This document shows positions 25,669 to 33,598 of a DNA stretch of 64,000 bases, piece by piece (position 1 is the stretch's first letter; each line of letters starts with the position of its first letter). The position numbers and the translations under genes are program-made. The DNA comes from JBMOLL01 sp049325415 (GTDB lineage: Bacteria; Bacteroidota; Bacteroidia; Bacteroidales; GCA-2748055), in contig JBMOLL010000144.1 in the NCBI GenBank assembly GCA_049325415.1, positions 1 to 64,000 of the forward strand. The letters run 5' to 3'. A model generated the notes under the pieces. It did not search any database, was not told where the DNA came from, and saw only the letters and a program-made list of their open reading frames with translations.

Positions 25669-26436
25669 ATGAAGAGTTTTAGCAACAGATACATATTTGT
25701 CTTCTCGCTGGTGATGGTGGTCATCGTGGCCATTGTCCTGGCATTCATCTCCGGGAAACTCAAACCGATCCAGGAAATGAATGTGGAGATTGAGAAGAAA
25801 CAGGACATTCTGCGATCGGTGGGTAAGGCTGCGGATGCCGGTGAAGTCGAAGATAAAAAGACTTACATCAATAACGAGTTCAGCCAGTATATCACCGATT
25901 CGTACGTAGTAAATTTTGCGGGCGACCGGGTGGAAGCCGATGCCTTCCAAATCACCAAAAACCTGAAGGTACAGACCGACAAACCTGTTGAGCAGCGGCT
26001 GCTTCCGGTGTTTGTTTTTTCAGAAAACGGTGTGAAGCGCTATATCGTTCCGGTGCGGGGAAAGGGCCTCTGGGGTTCGATCTGGGGATACGTCTCCTTC
26101 AACGACGACTTCAATACGATTTACGGGGCTGTTTTTGATCATGCCAAGGAAACCCCTGGTCTGGGAGCCGAAATCAATACGCCCAAGTTTCAGATTCACT
26201 TTGCCGGGAAAAGGATTTTTGGGGACGACGGTTCCTTTAAATCCATTACCGTGGTTAAAGGAGGGGCCAGACCCGATGATCCTTACGGGGTGGATGCCAT
26301 CTCAGGTGGGACCATTACATCGAAAGGCCTCGAAGCCATGCTCCATGATTGTCTGACAGGCTATGTGAATTATTTTGACAGAGAAAAAGCTGCAGTACAG
26401 GCAGCAGACACCATAAACAGTGAAAGCAATGAGTGA
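25669..26436 (+). CDS. nqrC: Na(+)-translocating NADH:quinone reductase subunit C
   Basis: 255 residues: one N-terminal membrane helix (~9-30) and a periplasmic FMN_bind domain. The flavinylation motif D-A-I-S-G-G-T ends at T215, the predicted FMN attachment residue; it has Gly where many family members have Ala. The periplasmic portion contains KGLWGSIWGYV and TPGLGAEI, typical of NqrC/RnfG. The 3' end overlaps nqrD by eight bases. Confidence 0.97.
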   Translation: MKSFSNRYIFVFSLVMVVIVAIVLAFISGKLKPIQEMNVEIEKKQDILRSVGKAADAGEVEDKKTYINNEFSQYITDSYVVNFAGDRVEADAFQITKNLKVQTDKPVEQRLLPVFVFSENGVKRYIVPVRGKGLWGSIWGYVSFNDDFNTIYGAVFDHAKETPGLGAEINTPKFQIHFAGKRIFGDDGSFKSITVVKGGARPDDPYGVDAISGGTITSKGLEAMLHDCLTGYVNYFDREKAAVQAADTINSESNE

Positions 26437-27070
26437 AAAAGAACCATTATTTTCAGCCAAGAACCTGAAACTGCTCAGTGAGCCGCTTGGCAGGAGCAAC
26501 CCGATCACGGTACAGGTGCTCGGGATCTGTTCTGCGCTTGCCGTAACGGTAAGCCTGAAACCGGCCATCGTGATGGGACTTTCCGTGACCGTGGTGACGG
26601 CCTTTTCCAACCTGGTGATCTCCCTGATGAGAAAAGCGATACCTCCCAGGATCAGGATCATTGTCCAGCTGGTGGTCATTGCCGCCCTGGTGATCATCGT
26701 CGACCAGATCCTTCAGGCCTTTGCCTATGACGTAAGCAAACAGCTGTCGGTTTTCGTCGGGCTGATCATTACCAACTGTATTATCATGGGCCGCCTGGAA
26801 GCTTTTGCCATGGGTAACAAGCCCTGGGCCTCCTTCCTCGACGGGATCGGAAACGGAATGGGCTATGCCATGATCCTGATCATCGTGGCCTTCTTCCGCG
26901 AACTGCTTGGTTCCGGCACCCTGCTCGGGCTTAAAGTGATCCCGCAGAGCTTCTACGACGCCGGTTACCAGAACAACGGCCTGATCATCCTGCCTCCCAT
27001 GGCCCTGGTCCTCGTGGGGATCATTATCTGGGTGCAACGGTCAAGGAATAAAGAACTTATTGAAAAGTAA
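26429..27070 (+). CDS. nqrD: Na(+)-translocating NADH:quinone reductase subunit D
   Basis: 213-residue membrane protein of the RnfE/NqrD family with about six transmembrane helices. The family signature TNCIIMGRLEAFA is present, with the Cys that in Vibrio NQR, together with one in NqrE, holds the intramembrane iron-sulfur centre. ATG 26429 lies inside the end of nqrC, indicating translational coupling; an upstream GTG in frame is less likely. Followed by nqrE after 12 bp. Confidence 0.96.
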   Translation: MSEKEPLFSAKNLKLLSEPLGRSNPITVQVLGICSALAVTVSLKPAIVMGLSVTVVTAFSNLVISLMRKAIPPRIRIIVQLVVIAALVIIVDQILQAFAYDVSKQLSVFVGLIITNCIIMGRLEAFAMGNKPWASFLDGIGNGMGYAMILIIVAFFRELLGSGTLLGLKVIPQSFYDAGYQNNGLIILPPMALVLVGIIIWVQRSRNKELIEK

Positions 27071-27082
27071 CAAGCAAGCTTC

Positions 27083-27700
27083 ATGGAAAATCTGATTAAT
27101 ATATTTGTTAAGTCGATCTTTATTGACAACATGATCTTTGCCTACTTCCTGGGCATGTGTTCGTACCTGGCTGTTTCGAAGACTGTGAAGACCTCGATGG
27201 GACTGGGTATTGCTGTTGTCTTCGTGCTGGGTTTCACGGTTCCGGTCGACTACCTCCTGGAGAGATACCTTCTCAAGCCGGGAGCATTGAGCTGGCTGGG
27301 TGAAGGCTTTGCCGATGTGGATCTCAGCTTCCTGAGTTTCATTATCTTCATTGCCGTGATTGCCTCCATGGTTCAGCTGGTGGAGATGGTCATCGAAAAA
27401 TTTGCCCCCTCCCTCTATACCACCCTGGGGATCTTCCTGCCCCTGATCGCGGTAAACTGTGCCATCCTTGGCGGTTCACTGTTCATGCAGGAAAGGGAAT
27501 ATGCCAACATCGGGGAGGCAACGGCCTTCGGACTGGGTTCCGGCGTGGGCTGGCTGCTCGCCATCGTGGGGATTGCCGCCATCCGTGAGAAGATCCGGTA
27601 TTCCAATGTCCCAAAACCCTTGCGCGGACTGGGAATTACCTTCATCATCACCGGACTGATGGGGATTGCTTTTATGAGTTTTATGGGAATCAAATTATAA
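27083..27700 (+). CDS. nqrE: Na(+)-translocating NADH:quinone reductase subunit E
   Basis: 205-residue membrane protein, paralogous to NqrD with inverted topology. NMIFAYFLGMCSYLAVS carries the conserved Cys of the intramembrane Fe-S site, and LIAVNCAILGG supplies a second. Roughly six transmembrane helices. Gap of 21 bp to nqrF. Confidence 0.96.
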   Translation: MENLINIFVKSIFIDNMIFAYFLGMCSYLAVSKTVKTSMGLGIAVVFVLGFTVPVDYLLERYLLKPGALSWLGEGFADVDLSFLSFIIFIAVIASMVQLVEMVIEKFAPSLYTTLGIFLPLIAVNCAILGGSLFMQEREYANIGEATAFGLGSGVGWLLAIVGIAAIREKIRYSNVPKPLRGLGITFIITGLMGIAFMSFMGIKL

Positions 27701-27721
27701 AACCAGTAAATATCCGAACAC

Positions 27722-28978
27722 ATGATATTGCTCACAACAAACGGCGGCGTGATACTGATCAGCATCGTGGTTTTCCTGCTGATCATTATTGCCCTGGTAT
27801 CCATGCTGCTCTATGCCAGGAAAAAGCTGACTCCCCAGGGGGATGTTAAACTGGCCATTAACGACAAGGAGTTCACGGTTTCACCGGGCTCCTCGCTTCT
27901 GACAACTCTTTCCAACAACGGGATCTACCTTCCGTCGGCCTGCGGTGGAGGAGGTACCTGCGGGATGTGTAAATGCCAGGTGCTGGAGGGAGGCGGTTCG
28001 ATCCTCCCGACCGAGACCGGCTTCTTCACCCGTAAGGAACAGCAGAACTACTGGCGGCTGGGTTGCCAGGTAAAAGTTAGGGAGGATATGAAGATCCACG
28101 TGCACGATGAGGTGATGGGGATCAAAAAATGGGAATGCGAAGTGGTGTCGAACCGCAACGTGGCCACCTTTATCAAGGAGTTTGTGGTGAGGCTTCCGGA
28201 AGGCGAGACCCTCAACTTCAAATCGGGCGGTTACATCCAGATCGATGTCCCGAAGGTAGAAGTGGATTTCTCCAAAGACATTGAGGTGGAGGAAAGGTTC
28301 CGCGACGAATGGGACAAGTTCAACATGTGGGAACTGAAGATGAAGAATACCGAGGAAACCTTCAGGGCCTACTCCATGGCCAACCACCCGGCCGAGGGCA
28401 ACATCGTGATGCTTAACATCCGTATTGCCACCCCGCCCTGGGACGTGAGCCGCGGTCACTTCAAGAACGTGAATCCCGGCGTTTGCTCCTCCTATATCTT
28501 CTCCCGCAAACCGGGCGACAAGGTAACGGTTTCAGGACCCTACGGTGAGTTTTTCATCAAGGATACGAAGAAGGAGATGATCTATATCGGGGGAGGTGCC
28601 GGTATGGCCCCGCTCCGCTCACATCTCTTCCACCTGTTCCATACGGCAAAGACCGGTCGCCAGGTAAGCTTCTGGTACGGTGCCCGCTCGCTGAGGGAGA
28701 TCTTCTACGAAGAGGATTTCAGGGCCATCGAAAAGGAATTCCCGAACTTCAAGTTCAATATCGCCCTTTCCGAACCCAAACCGGAAGACAACTGGACGGG
28801 TTACGTGGGCTTTATCCACCAGGTACTGTACGACAACTACCTGCGTTACCACGAGGAGCCTGAAGAGATTGAATACTACATGTGCGGACCACCGATGATG
28901 AACGACGCCGTGAACCGGCTGCTCTACAACCTGGGTGTTCCCGACGAGATGATCGCCTATGACGATTTCGGGGGATGA
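27722..28978 (+). CDS. nqrF: Na(+)-translocating NADH:quinone reductase subunit F
   Basis: 418-residue NADH-oxidising subunit. One N-terminal membrane helix (~10-31), then a 2Fe-2S ferredoxin domain with C74, C80, C83 (ACGGGGTCGMCKC) and C115 (RLGCQVKV), then a flavodoxin-reductase unit with the FAD motif RAYSMANHP and the NAD-binding GGGAGMAPLRSH. It passes electrons from NADH through FAD and 2Fe-2S to the FMN of NqrC. A hairpin follows, so it may be the last gene of the primary transcript, with apbE read by partial read-through or from its own promoter. Confidence 0.97.
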   Translation: MILLTTNGGVILISIVVFLLIIIALVSMLLYARKKLTPQGDVKLAINDKEFTVSPGSSLLTTLSNNGIYLPSACGGGGTCGMCKCQVLEGGGSILPTETGFFTRKEQQNYWRLGCQVKVREDMKIHVHDEVMGIKKWECEVVSNRNVATFIKEFVVRLPEGETLNFKSGGYIQIDVPKVEVDFSKDIEVEERFRDEWDKFNMWELKMKNTEETFRAYSMANHPAEGNIVMLNIRIATPPWDVSRGHFKNVNPGVCSSYIFSRKPGDKVTVSGPYGEFFIKDTKKEMIYIGGGAGMAPLRSHLFHLFHTAKTGRQVSFWYGARSLREIFYEEDFRAIEKEFPNFKFNIALSEPKPEDNWTGYVGFIHQVLYDNYLRYHEEPEEIEYYMCGPPMMNDAVNRLLYNLGVPDEMIAYDDFGG

Positions 28979-29001
28979 TCATCCCGACTGAATAAAACAA
29001 G

Positions 29002-29037
29002 GAAAGCCGTTTCAGAAGCAATTCAGGAACGGCTTTC
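29002..29037 (+). terminator. Hairpin between nqrF and apbE
   Basis: GAAAGCCGTT (29002-29011) pairs perfectly with AACGGCTTTC (29028-29037) around a 16-base loop, 23 bp after the nqrF stop. The downstream sequence is only weakly T-rich, so it may attenuate rather than stop transcription into apbE. Confidence 0.6.
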
Positions 29038-29120
29038 TGATCCTTATGAATACTTACGGTTATGACTGATTTTTATTTTCGCTCCGGAATCCTGACCTTT
29101 ACATCCAAATCCTGTCCGTT

Positions 29121-30134
29121 ATGAAAAAATTGATCCTTATTGTTCCTGCTTTGCTGTTACTGGCTTTTTCGTGCAGTACCACCGGCCCCAGGGCTCCCTA
29201 TATGAGAGTTGAAGGCTTTACGCAGGGAACAACCTATACTATTACCTATCAGTCGAAGGATACCATCGACCTGTCGGCATCGATCGATTCCATCCTTCAT
29301 GTCTTCGATATGTCGCTCTCGACCTGGATCCCGGGAAGCATCATCTCCCGGGTGAACGCCAACGAAGATCCGGAGGTCGATGCCATGTTCACCAAGGTGT
29401 TCAGGGAAGCCGAAAGGGTCAATAAAGTCTCCGGAGGGGCCTTCGATATTACCGTCGGACCGCTGATCGATGCCTATGGCTTTGGCCCCGGGCAGAAGAT
29501 CCAGGTCGACAGTGCCGTAATTGACAGCCTGCTGCAGTACGTGGGCATGTCGAAAGTAACCTTGAGCGGAAGGCATGTGGTGAAGGCCCTGCCACAGGTT
29601 CGTCTCGATGTGAACGCCCTGGCCCAGGGCTATTCCGTGGATGTGATCTGCATGTATCTCGACTGGCTGGGAATCCCCAATTACATGGTGGAGATCGGCG
29701 GGGAGATCCGGGTGAAAGGGCTTAATCCAAGGGGAGTGATGTGGAAGATCGGGATCGACAAGCCGGAATTCGGGAACAACATCCCCGGAGCTGAACTGCA
29801 GAAGGAACTGAACCTCACCAACCATGCCATGGCTACTTCAGGGAATTACCGGAAATTCTATGAGGAGAACGGTGTAAAATTCACCCATTCCATCGACCCG
29901 GCCACCGGCTACCCGAAAACCGACCGTCTTTTAAGTGCCTGCATTGTTACCGGTGAATGTATCACAGCCGATGCCTATGCCACCGTTTGCATGGTCCTGG
30001 GGCTCGATAAAGCCAAAGACTTTGTGAAAGCCCAGCAGGGAGTGGAAGCCTATTTTATCTACAGTGATGAAAAGGGAAACTACCGCGAATGGTTTACACC
30101 GGGGCTGAAGAAGTATCTGGAAGATCCGAGGTAG
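29121..30134 (+). CDS. apbE: FAD:protein FMN transferase (ApbE), lipoprotein
   Basis: Transfers FMN from FAD to threonine in exported flavoproteins; here the clear substrates are NqrB and NqrC, encoded just upstream. 337 residues with a lipoprotein signal (hydrophobic 4-16, lipobox Cys at C18). ApbE motifs are present: YTITYQ near the N-terminus, VSGGAFDITVGPL, LDVNALAQGYSVD, VEIGGEIRVKG, the late SIDPATGYP and ITADAYATVCMVLG. It is 142 bp after nqrF in the same direction and is followed by simple repeats. Confidence 0.95.
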   Translation: MKKLILIVPALLLLAFSCSTTGPRAPYMRVEGFTQGTTYTITYQSKDTIDLSASIDSILHVFDMSLSTWIPGSIISRVNANEDPEVDAMFTKVFREAERVNKVSGGAFDITVGPLIDAYGFGPGQKIQVDSAVIDSLLQYVGMSKVTLSGRHVVKALPQVRLDVNALAQGYSVDVICMYLDWLGIPNYMVEIGGEIRVKGLNPRGVMWKIGIDKPEFGNNIPGAELQKELNLTNHAMATSGNYRKFYEENGVKFTHSIDPATGYPKTDRLLSACIVTGECITADAYATVCMVLGLDKAKDFVKAQQGVEAYFIYSDEKGNYREWFTPGLKKYLEDPR

Positions 30135-30152
30135 GGGAGGAGGGGAAAATAC

Positions 30153-30222
30153 AGAATGCAAAATGTAGAATGCAAAATGTAGAATGCAAAATGTAGAATG
30201 CAAAATGCAGAATGCAAAATGC
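30153..30222. repeat. 14-bp tandem repeat, five copies
   Basis: AGAATGCAAAATGT or AGAATGCAAAATGC occurs five times in perfect tandem (30153, 30167, 30181, 30195, 30209), with decayed copies to ~30250. The array begins 18 bp after the apbE stop codon. The same unit lies after the gene ending at 47. Confidence 0.92.
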
Positions 30223-30431
30223 AAAATGTAGAAGGCAGAATGTAGAAGGGAGAAGAGGGTGAGGGCCGACTCCGACAAGATTAAAAAATTTCATCTCAAT
30301 TAATAGCCAGATAATTGCGAGAACAACCGTCCCTCTACATGTGGAGAGGGAGGCGAGGGTGTGGACATTTGCCGGATGAAAAAACGAAGAAGGCCGTCTC
30401 TTCACTCCTCACTCCTCACTCGTAACTCCTC

Positions 30432-30501
30432 ACTCGTAACTCGTAACTCGTAACTCGTAACTCGTAACTCGTAACTCGTAACTCGTAACTCGTAACTCGT
30501 C
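30432..30501. repeat. 7-bp tandem repeat (ACTCGTA), nine perfect copies
   Basis: Nine exact ACTCGTA units run from 30432 to 30494, then one variant, flanked by degenerate ACTCCTC-type copies from ~30400 to 30530. Together with the 14-bp array it fills the intergenic region 30135-30506; no gene is seen there. Related GAGTAA/GAGTGA words occur at ~35230-35260. Confidence 0.92.
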
Positions 30502-30506
30502 ACTCA

Positions 30507-30695
30507 TCACTCTTCACTCCTCACCCCGCAACTACCTCCCCCGCAACCACAGCTGATCCCTTTTTCCTCGAGTGCTCCGCTGGCCTGGCAACTGCTGCCG
30601 CGAACAGTGGCATTACGGTCGAACAGAAGCCTGATGCCAAGTCCGAGAAAGACAAATCCGATCAGTATGGCGCTTATGATGATAATCTTTAACAT
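30507..30695 (-). CDS. Tiny single-helix membrane protein with Cys-rich tail (A)
   Basis: 62 residues: an N-terminal membrane helix (~3-24), then a short tail with C36, C49, C51 and C56 in a Gly-rich context (ISCGCGGGSCG). The frame is open to 30749, but the helix starts cleanly at ATG 30695. The neighbour on the right has the same plan (helix, basic residues, conserved GI-S/T-C motif), so the two are distant paralogues or partners. Similar proteins are known to me only as 'membrane or secreted protein' in Bacteroidota. The cysteines could bind a metal or Fe-S cluster; the nearby nqr-apbE operon hints at a redox link, but this is inference. Confidence 0.65.
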   Translation of the reverse strand: MLKIIIISAILIGFVFLGLGIRLLFDRNATVRGSSCQASGALEEKGISCGCGGGSCGVRSEE

Positions 30696-30773
30696 GATCT
30701 TATTGTATAAGGATATTTTCCGGAATCCCGGAACATGAAAGAATAACAAAAATCAGGGGAAACTGTTCGCGGT

Positions 30774-30998
30774 TCAGCCGTGCTGACAGCTCAGACAATC
30801 CTTTTCCTTGAGCTGCTTTTTGAAACATTTGATCTCCTCATGCTTCACACAGGTAATGCCCATCCGGCGCATGTTGGCGTTGTGCCCTACCTGGAAGGCC
30901 GGAAACTTACCGTTTTTCTTCACCAGCATTGTGATCCCCATCCCCAGCATGGCAATGGACAGCAGGACCACCGAAACCAATACTATCTTTAAAAACAT
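30774..30998 (-). CDS. Tiny single-helix membrane protein with Cys-rich tail (B)
   Basis: 74 residues with a membrane helix (~3-25) and a charged tail holding C50 (GITC), C58 and the CxxC pair C68/C71 (CLSCQHG). ATG 30998 is chosen over an upstream start at 31046 because the helix begins there. It precedes protein A by 78 bp on the same strand. The four cysteines and one nearby His (H53) could form a metal site. No function is known to me. Confidence 0.65.
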   Translation of the reverse strand: MFLKIVLVSVVLLSIAMLGMGITMLVKKNGKFPAFQVGHNANMRRMGITCVKHEEIKCFKKQLKEKDCLSCQHG

Positions 30999-31201
30999 CT
31001 GAACAATCCTCCCTTTCTTTTGTCTGGTATGTGTGAAAACTGACACCGCAAAGATACAAAAACTGTGGTAATTTATTTTATGTTCATCTTTGCAGTGGTG
31101 CCCGTACCTGATCCGCCAGTTTCAATCACCTCTGGCGATAAATGGGTTGAAGGGTACAAAGTTTCACAAGTTTAACATTTGGGCATTTAATAAACGTGCT
31201 T

Positions 31202-33595
31202 ATGCAATTTAAAAAAGCCGGGGTGCTTGCCGATTTCAAACTGGCCCATCTCGGCAGACAGGTGGCCTTTATCGGGCGGCGCGAGGTGCTTTCGGGAAAA
31301 GCCAAGTTCGGGATCTTCGGCGACGGCAAGGAAGTGGCCCAGATCGCTTACGCAAAACAGTTCCGTAACGGCGACTGGCGTTCGGGATACTACCGCGATC
31401 ATACCTTTATGTTTGCTGCCGGATTGTCGGGCCCAAAAGAGTTTTTCTATCAGCTTTACGGAGTGACCGACGAGACTATCAATCCCGGGAATGCCGGCAG
31501 GAGCTTCAACAACCATTTTGCCACCCTGAGCGTCAACCCCGACGGTTCCTGGAACAGTCTGACCGGGATGAAGAACTCGGCTGCCGATCTGTCGCCCACC
31601 GCCGGCCAGATGCCCCGCCTCATAGGCCTGGGCTATGCCTCCAAACTTTTCCGCCAGAATAAGGCTTTGCAGAAATATCCCCACCTTTCCGACAGGGGCA
31701 ATGAAGTAGCATTCGGGATGATCGGTGATGCCAGTACCGCCGAAGGACATTTCTACGAGACCATGAATGCCGCAGCCGTACTCCAGATCCCTGTTTCTGT
31801 CGCTGTATGGGATGACGGCTACGGAATTTCTGTTCCGAAAAAATTCCAGACGGTCAAGGAAAGTATTTCCGATGCCCTCAAAGGTTTTGAAAGTGAGGAC
31901 GACCGGAAGGGCATCCTCATTTATAAAGGAAAGGGCTGGGATTATCCCGGACTGGTGAAGATGTTTGAAGAAGGGATTGCCCGGTGCCGGAAAGAACATG
32001 TCCCCGTGCTTTTCCATATCGAAGAGATGGTGCAGCCCATGGGCCATTCGACCTCGGGCAGCCACGAGCGTTATAAAACGGCCGAAAGGCTCGCCTGGGA
32101 AGAAGCGTTTGATCCGCTGGTGAAAATGGAGGAGTGGATACTTTCGGAAAAAATTGCAACGAAAACAGAGCTAAGCAGGATCAAGGCCGAAGCGGAGGAA
32201 GAAGCCAGGAAGGCCCGCGATGTGGCATGGAAGGCCTATACGCGTCCGCTGCAGGCCGAACGCGATGAGCTGATCGCGCTGATCGACGGGCGAAGCTGCA
32301 GCTGCCAGAATGAACATATCGACAAGCTGGGACTGATCAGCCGTGATCTGAAAAGGATCCAGTATCCGATCAGAAAGGATATCCTGGGAAGTGCCAAGAA
32401 AATTATGCGCTACCTCTGTAACGACTGTCCGGTGAGAAAGGAACTGCAGTCGGAATTCTCCGGCTGGATCGAAAAATATGCGACGGAGAATTACGAGCGT
32501 TATAGCTCGAAGCTGTGGTGTGAAACAGAACGTTCTGCGCTGAAAGTCAAAGAGGTGCCTGCAGTTTTTTCCGACAGTTCACCGATGGTCAACGGCAGGG
32601 AGATCATCCGCGATAATTTCGACGTCTTGTTCGGTCGTAACCCGCTGCTGGTCACTTTCGGAGAGGATTCGGGGAGGATTGGCGACGTGAATAAAGGCCT
32701 CGAAGGCCTCCAGGACAAATACGGCGATCTCCGGATCACCGATACCGGCATCAGGGAACTTACCATTATCGGGCAGGGGATCGGCCTGGCACTGCGAGGT
32801 CTTCGTCCCATTGCCGAGATCCAGTACTTCGACTACCTGCTGTATGGGCTGCAACCGCTCAGCGATGACCTGGCCACCCTGCACTGGCGGACCAAAGGGG
32901 CCCAGTCGGCACCGCTGATCATCCGTACCCGCGGCCACCGGCTCGAGGGGATCTGGCACTCCGGTTCCCCGCTCAGCATGGTGATCAATTCCATACGCGG
33001 CATCTATGTGGCGGTTCCCCGCAATATGACCCAGGCTGCTGGCATGTACAACACCCTCCTGGAGGCTGACGATCCGGCCCTGGTCATCGAACCGCTCAAC
33101 GGCTACCGGCTTAAAGAGCGCCGGCCCGATAACCTTGGTGCTTACCGCGTACCGCTGGGGATCCCCGAAATCCTGAGAGAAGGAACCGATCTGACACTGG
33201 TGACCTATGGCTCCTGTGTCAGGATAGCCGAAACGGCAATTGAACAGTTGGAGGAATTCGGCATCAGTGTCGAACTGATCGATGTGCAGACCCTGCTTCC
33301 CTTCGACCTGAACCATACGATCCTGGAATCGGTGAAAAAGACGAACCGCGTGATCTTCTTTGATGAGGATGTGCCGGGCGGAGCCACTGCTTTCATGTTG
33401 CAGCACTTCCTTCAGGAACAGGGTGGCTATTACTTTCTCGATTCCGAACCGCTGACCCTCACCGCACGCGAACATCGTCCTGCCTACAGCACCGACGGGG
33501 ACTATTTCTCCAATCCCAGTGCGGAGGATGTGTTTGAGACCGTGTACCGGGTGATGCACGAAAGCGATCCCGGGAGATTCCCGTCACTTTACTGA
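31202..33595 (+). CDS. 2-oxoacid dehydrogenase E1 component, fused alpha and beta subunits
   Basis: A ~797-residue fusion of the E1 alpha and beta chains of a branched-chain-2-oxoacid/pyruvate-type dehydrogenase, which uses thiamine pyrophosphate to decarboxylate a 2-oxoacid and acylate the lipoyl group of E2. The alpha half has the TPP motif GDASTAEGHFYETMNAAAV (~175-193) and DDGYGISVP. The beta half starts near residue 440 (NGREIIRDNFDVLF, FGEDSG, TGIRELTIIGQGIGLAL, VTYGSCVRIAE). The linker carries two close Cys pairs, C366/C368 and C406/C409. No E2 or E3 gene is in the window, so the partner enzymes lie elsewhere. ATG 31202 is preferred over GTG 31196. Confidence 0.9.
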   Translation: MQFKKAGVLADFKLAHLGRQVAFIGRREVLSGKAKFGIFGDGKEVAQIAYAKQFRNGDWRSGYYRDHTFMFAAGLSGPKEFFYQLYGVTDETINPGNAGRSFNNHFATLSVNPDGSWNSLTGMKNSAADLSPTAGQMPRLIGLGYASKLFRQNKALQKYPHLSDRGNEVAFGMIGDASTAEGHFYETMNAAAVLQIPVSVAVWDDGYGISVPKKFQTVKESISDALKGFESEDDRKGILIYKGKGWDYPGLVKMFEEGIARCRKEHVPVLFHIEEMVQPMGHSTSGSHERYKTAERLAWEEAFDPLVKMEEWILSEKIATKTELSRIKAEAEEEARKARDVAWKAYTRPLQAERDELIALIDGRSCSCQNEHIDKLGLISRDLKRIQYPIRKDILGSAKKIMRYLCNDCPVRKELQSEFSGWIEKYATENYERYSSKLWCETERSALKVKEVPAVFSDSSPMVNGREIIRDNFDVLFGRNPLLVTFGEDSGRIGDVNKGLEGLQDKYGDLRITDTGIRELTIIGQGIGLALRGLRPIAEIQYFDYLLYGLQPLSDDLATLHWRTKGAQSAPLIIRTRGHRLEGIWHSGSPLSMVINSIRGIYVAVPRNMTQAAGMYNTLLEADDPALVIEPLNGYRLKERRPDNLGAYRVPLGIPEILREGTDLTLVTYGSCVRIAETAIEQLEEFGISVELIDVQTLLPFDLNHTILESVKKTNRVIFFDEDVPGGATAFMLQHFLQEQGGYYFLDSEPLTLTAREHRPAYSTDGDYFSNPSAEDVFETVYRVMHESDPGRFPSLY

Positions 33596-33598
33596 GTT

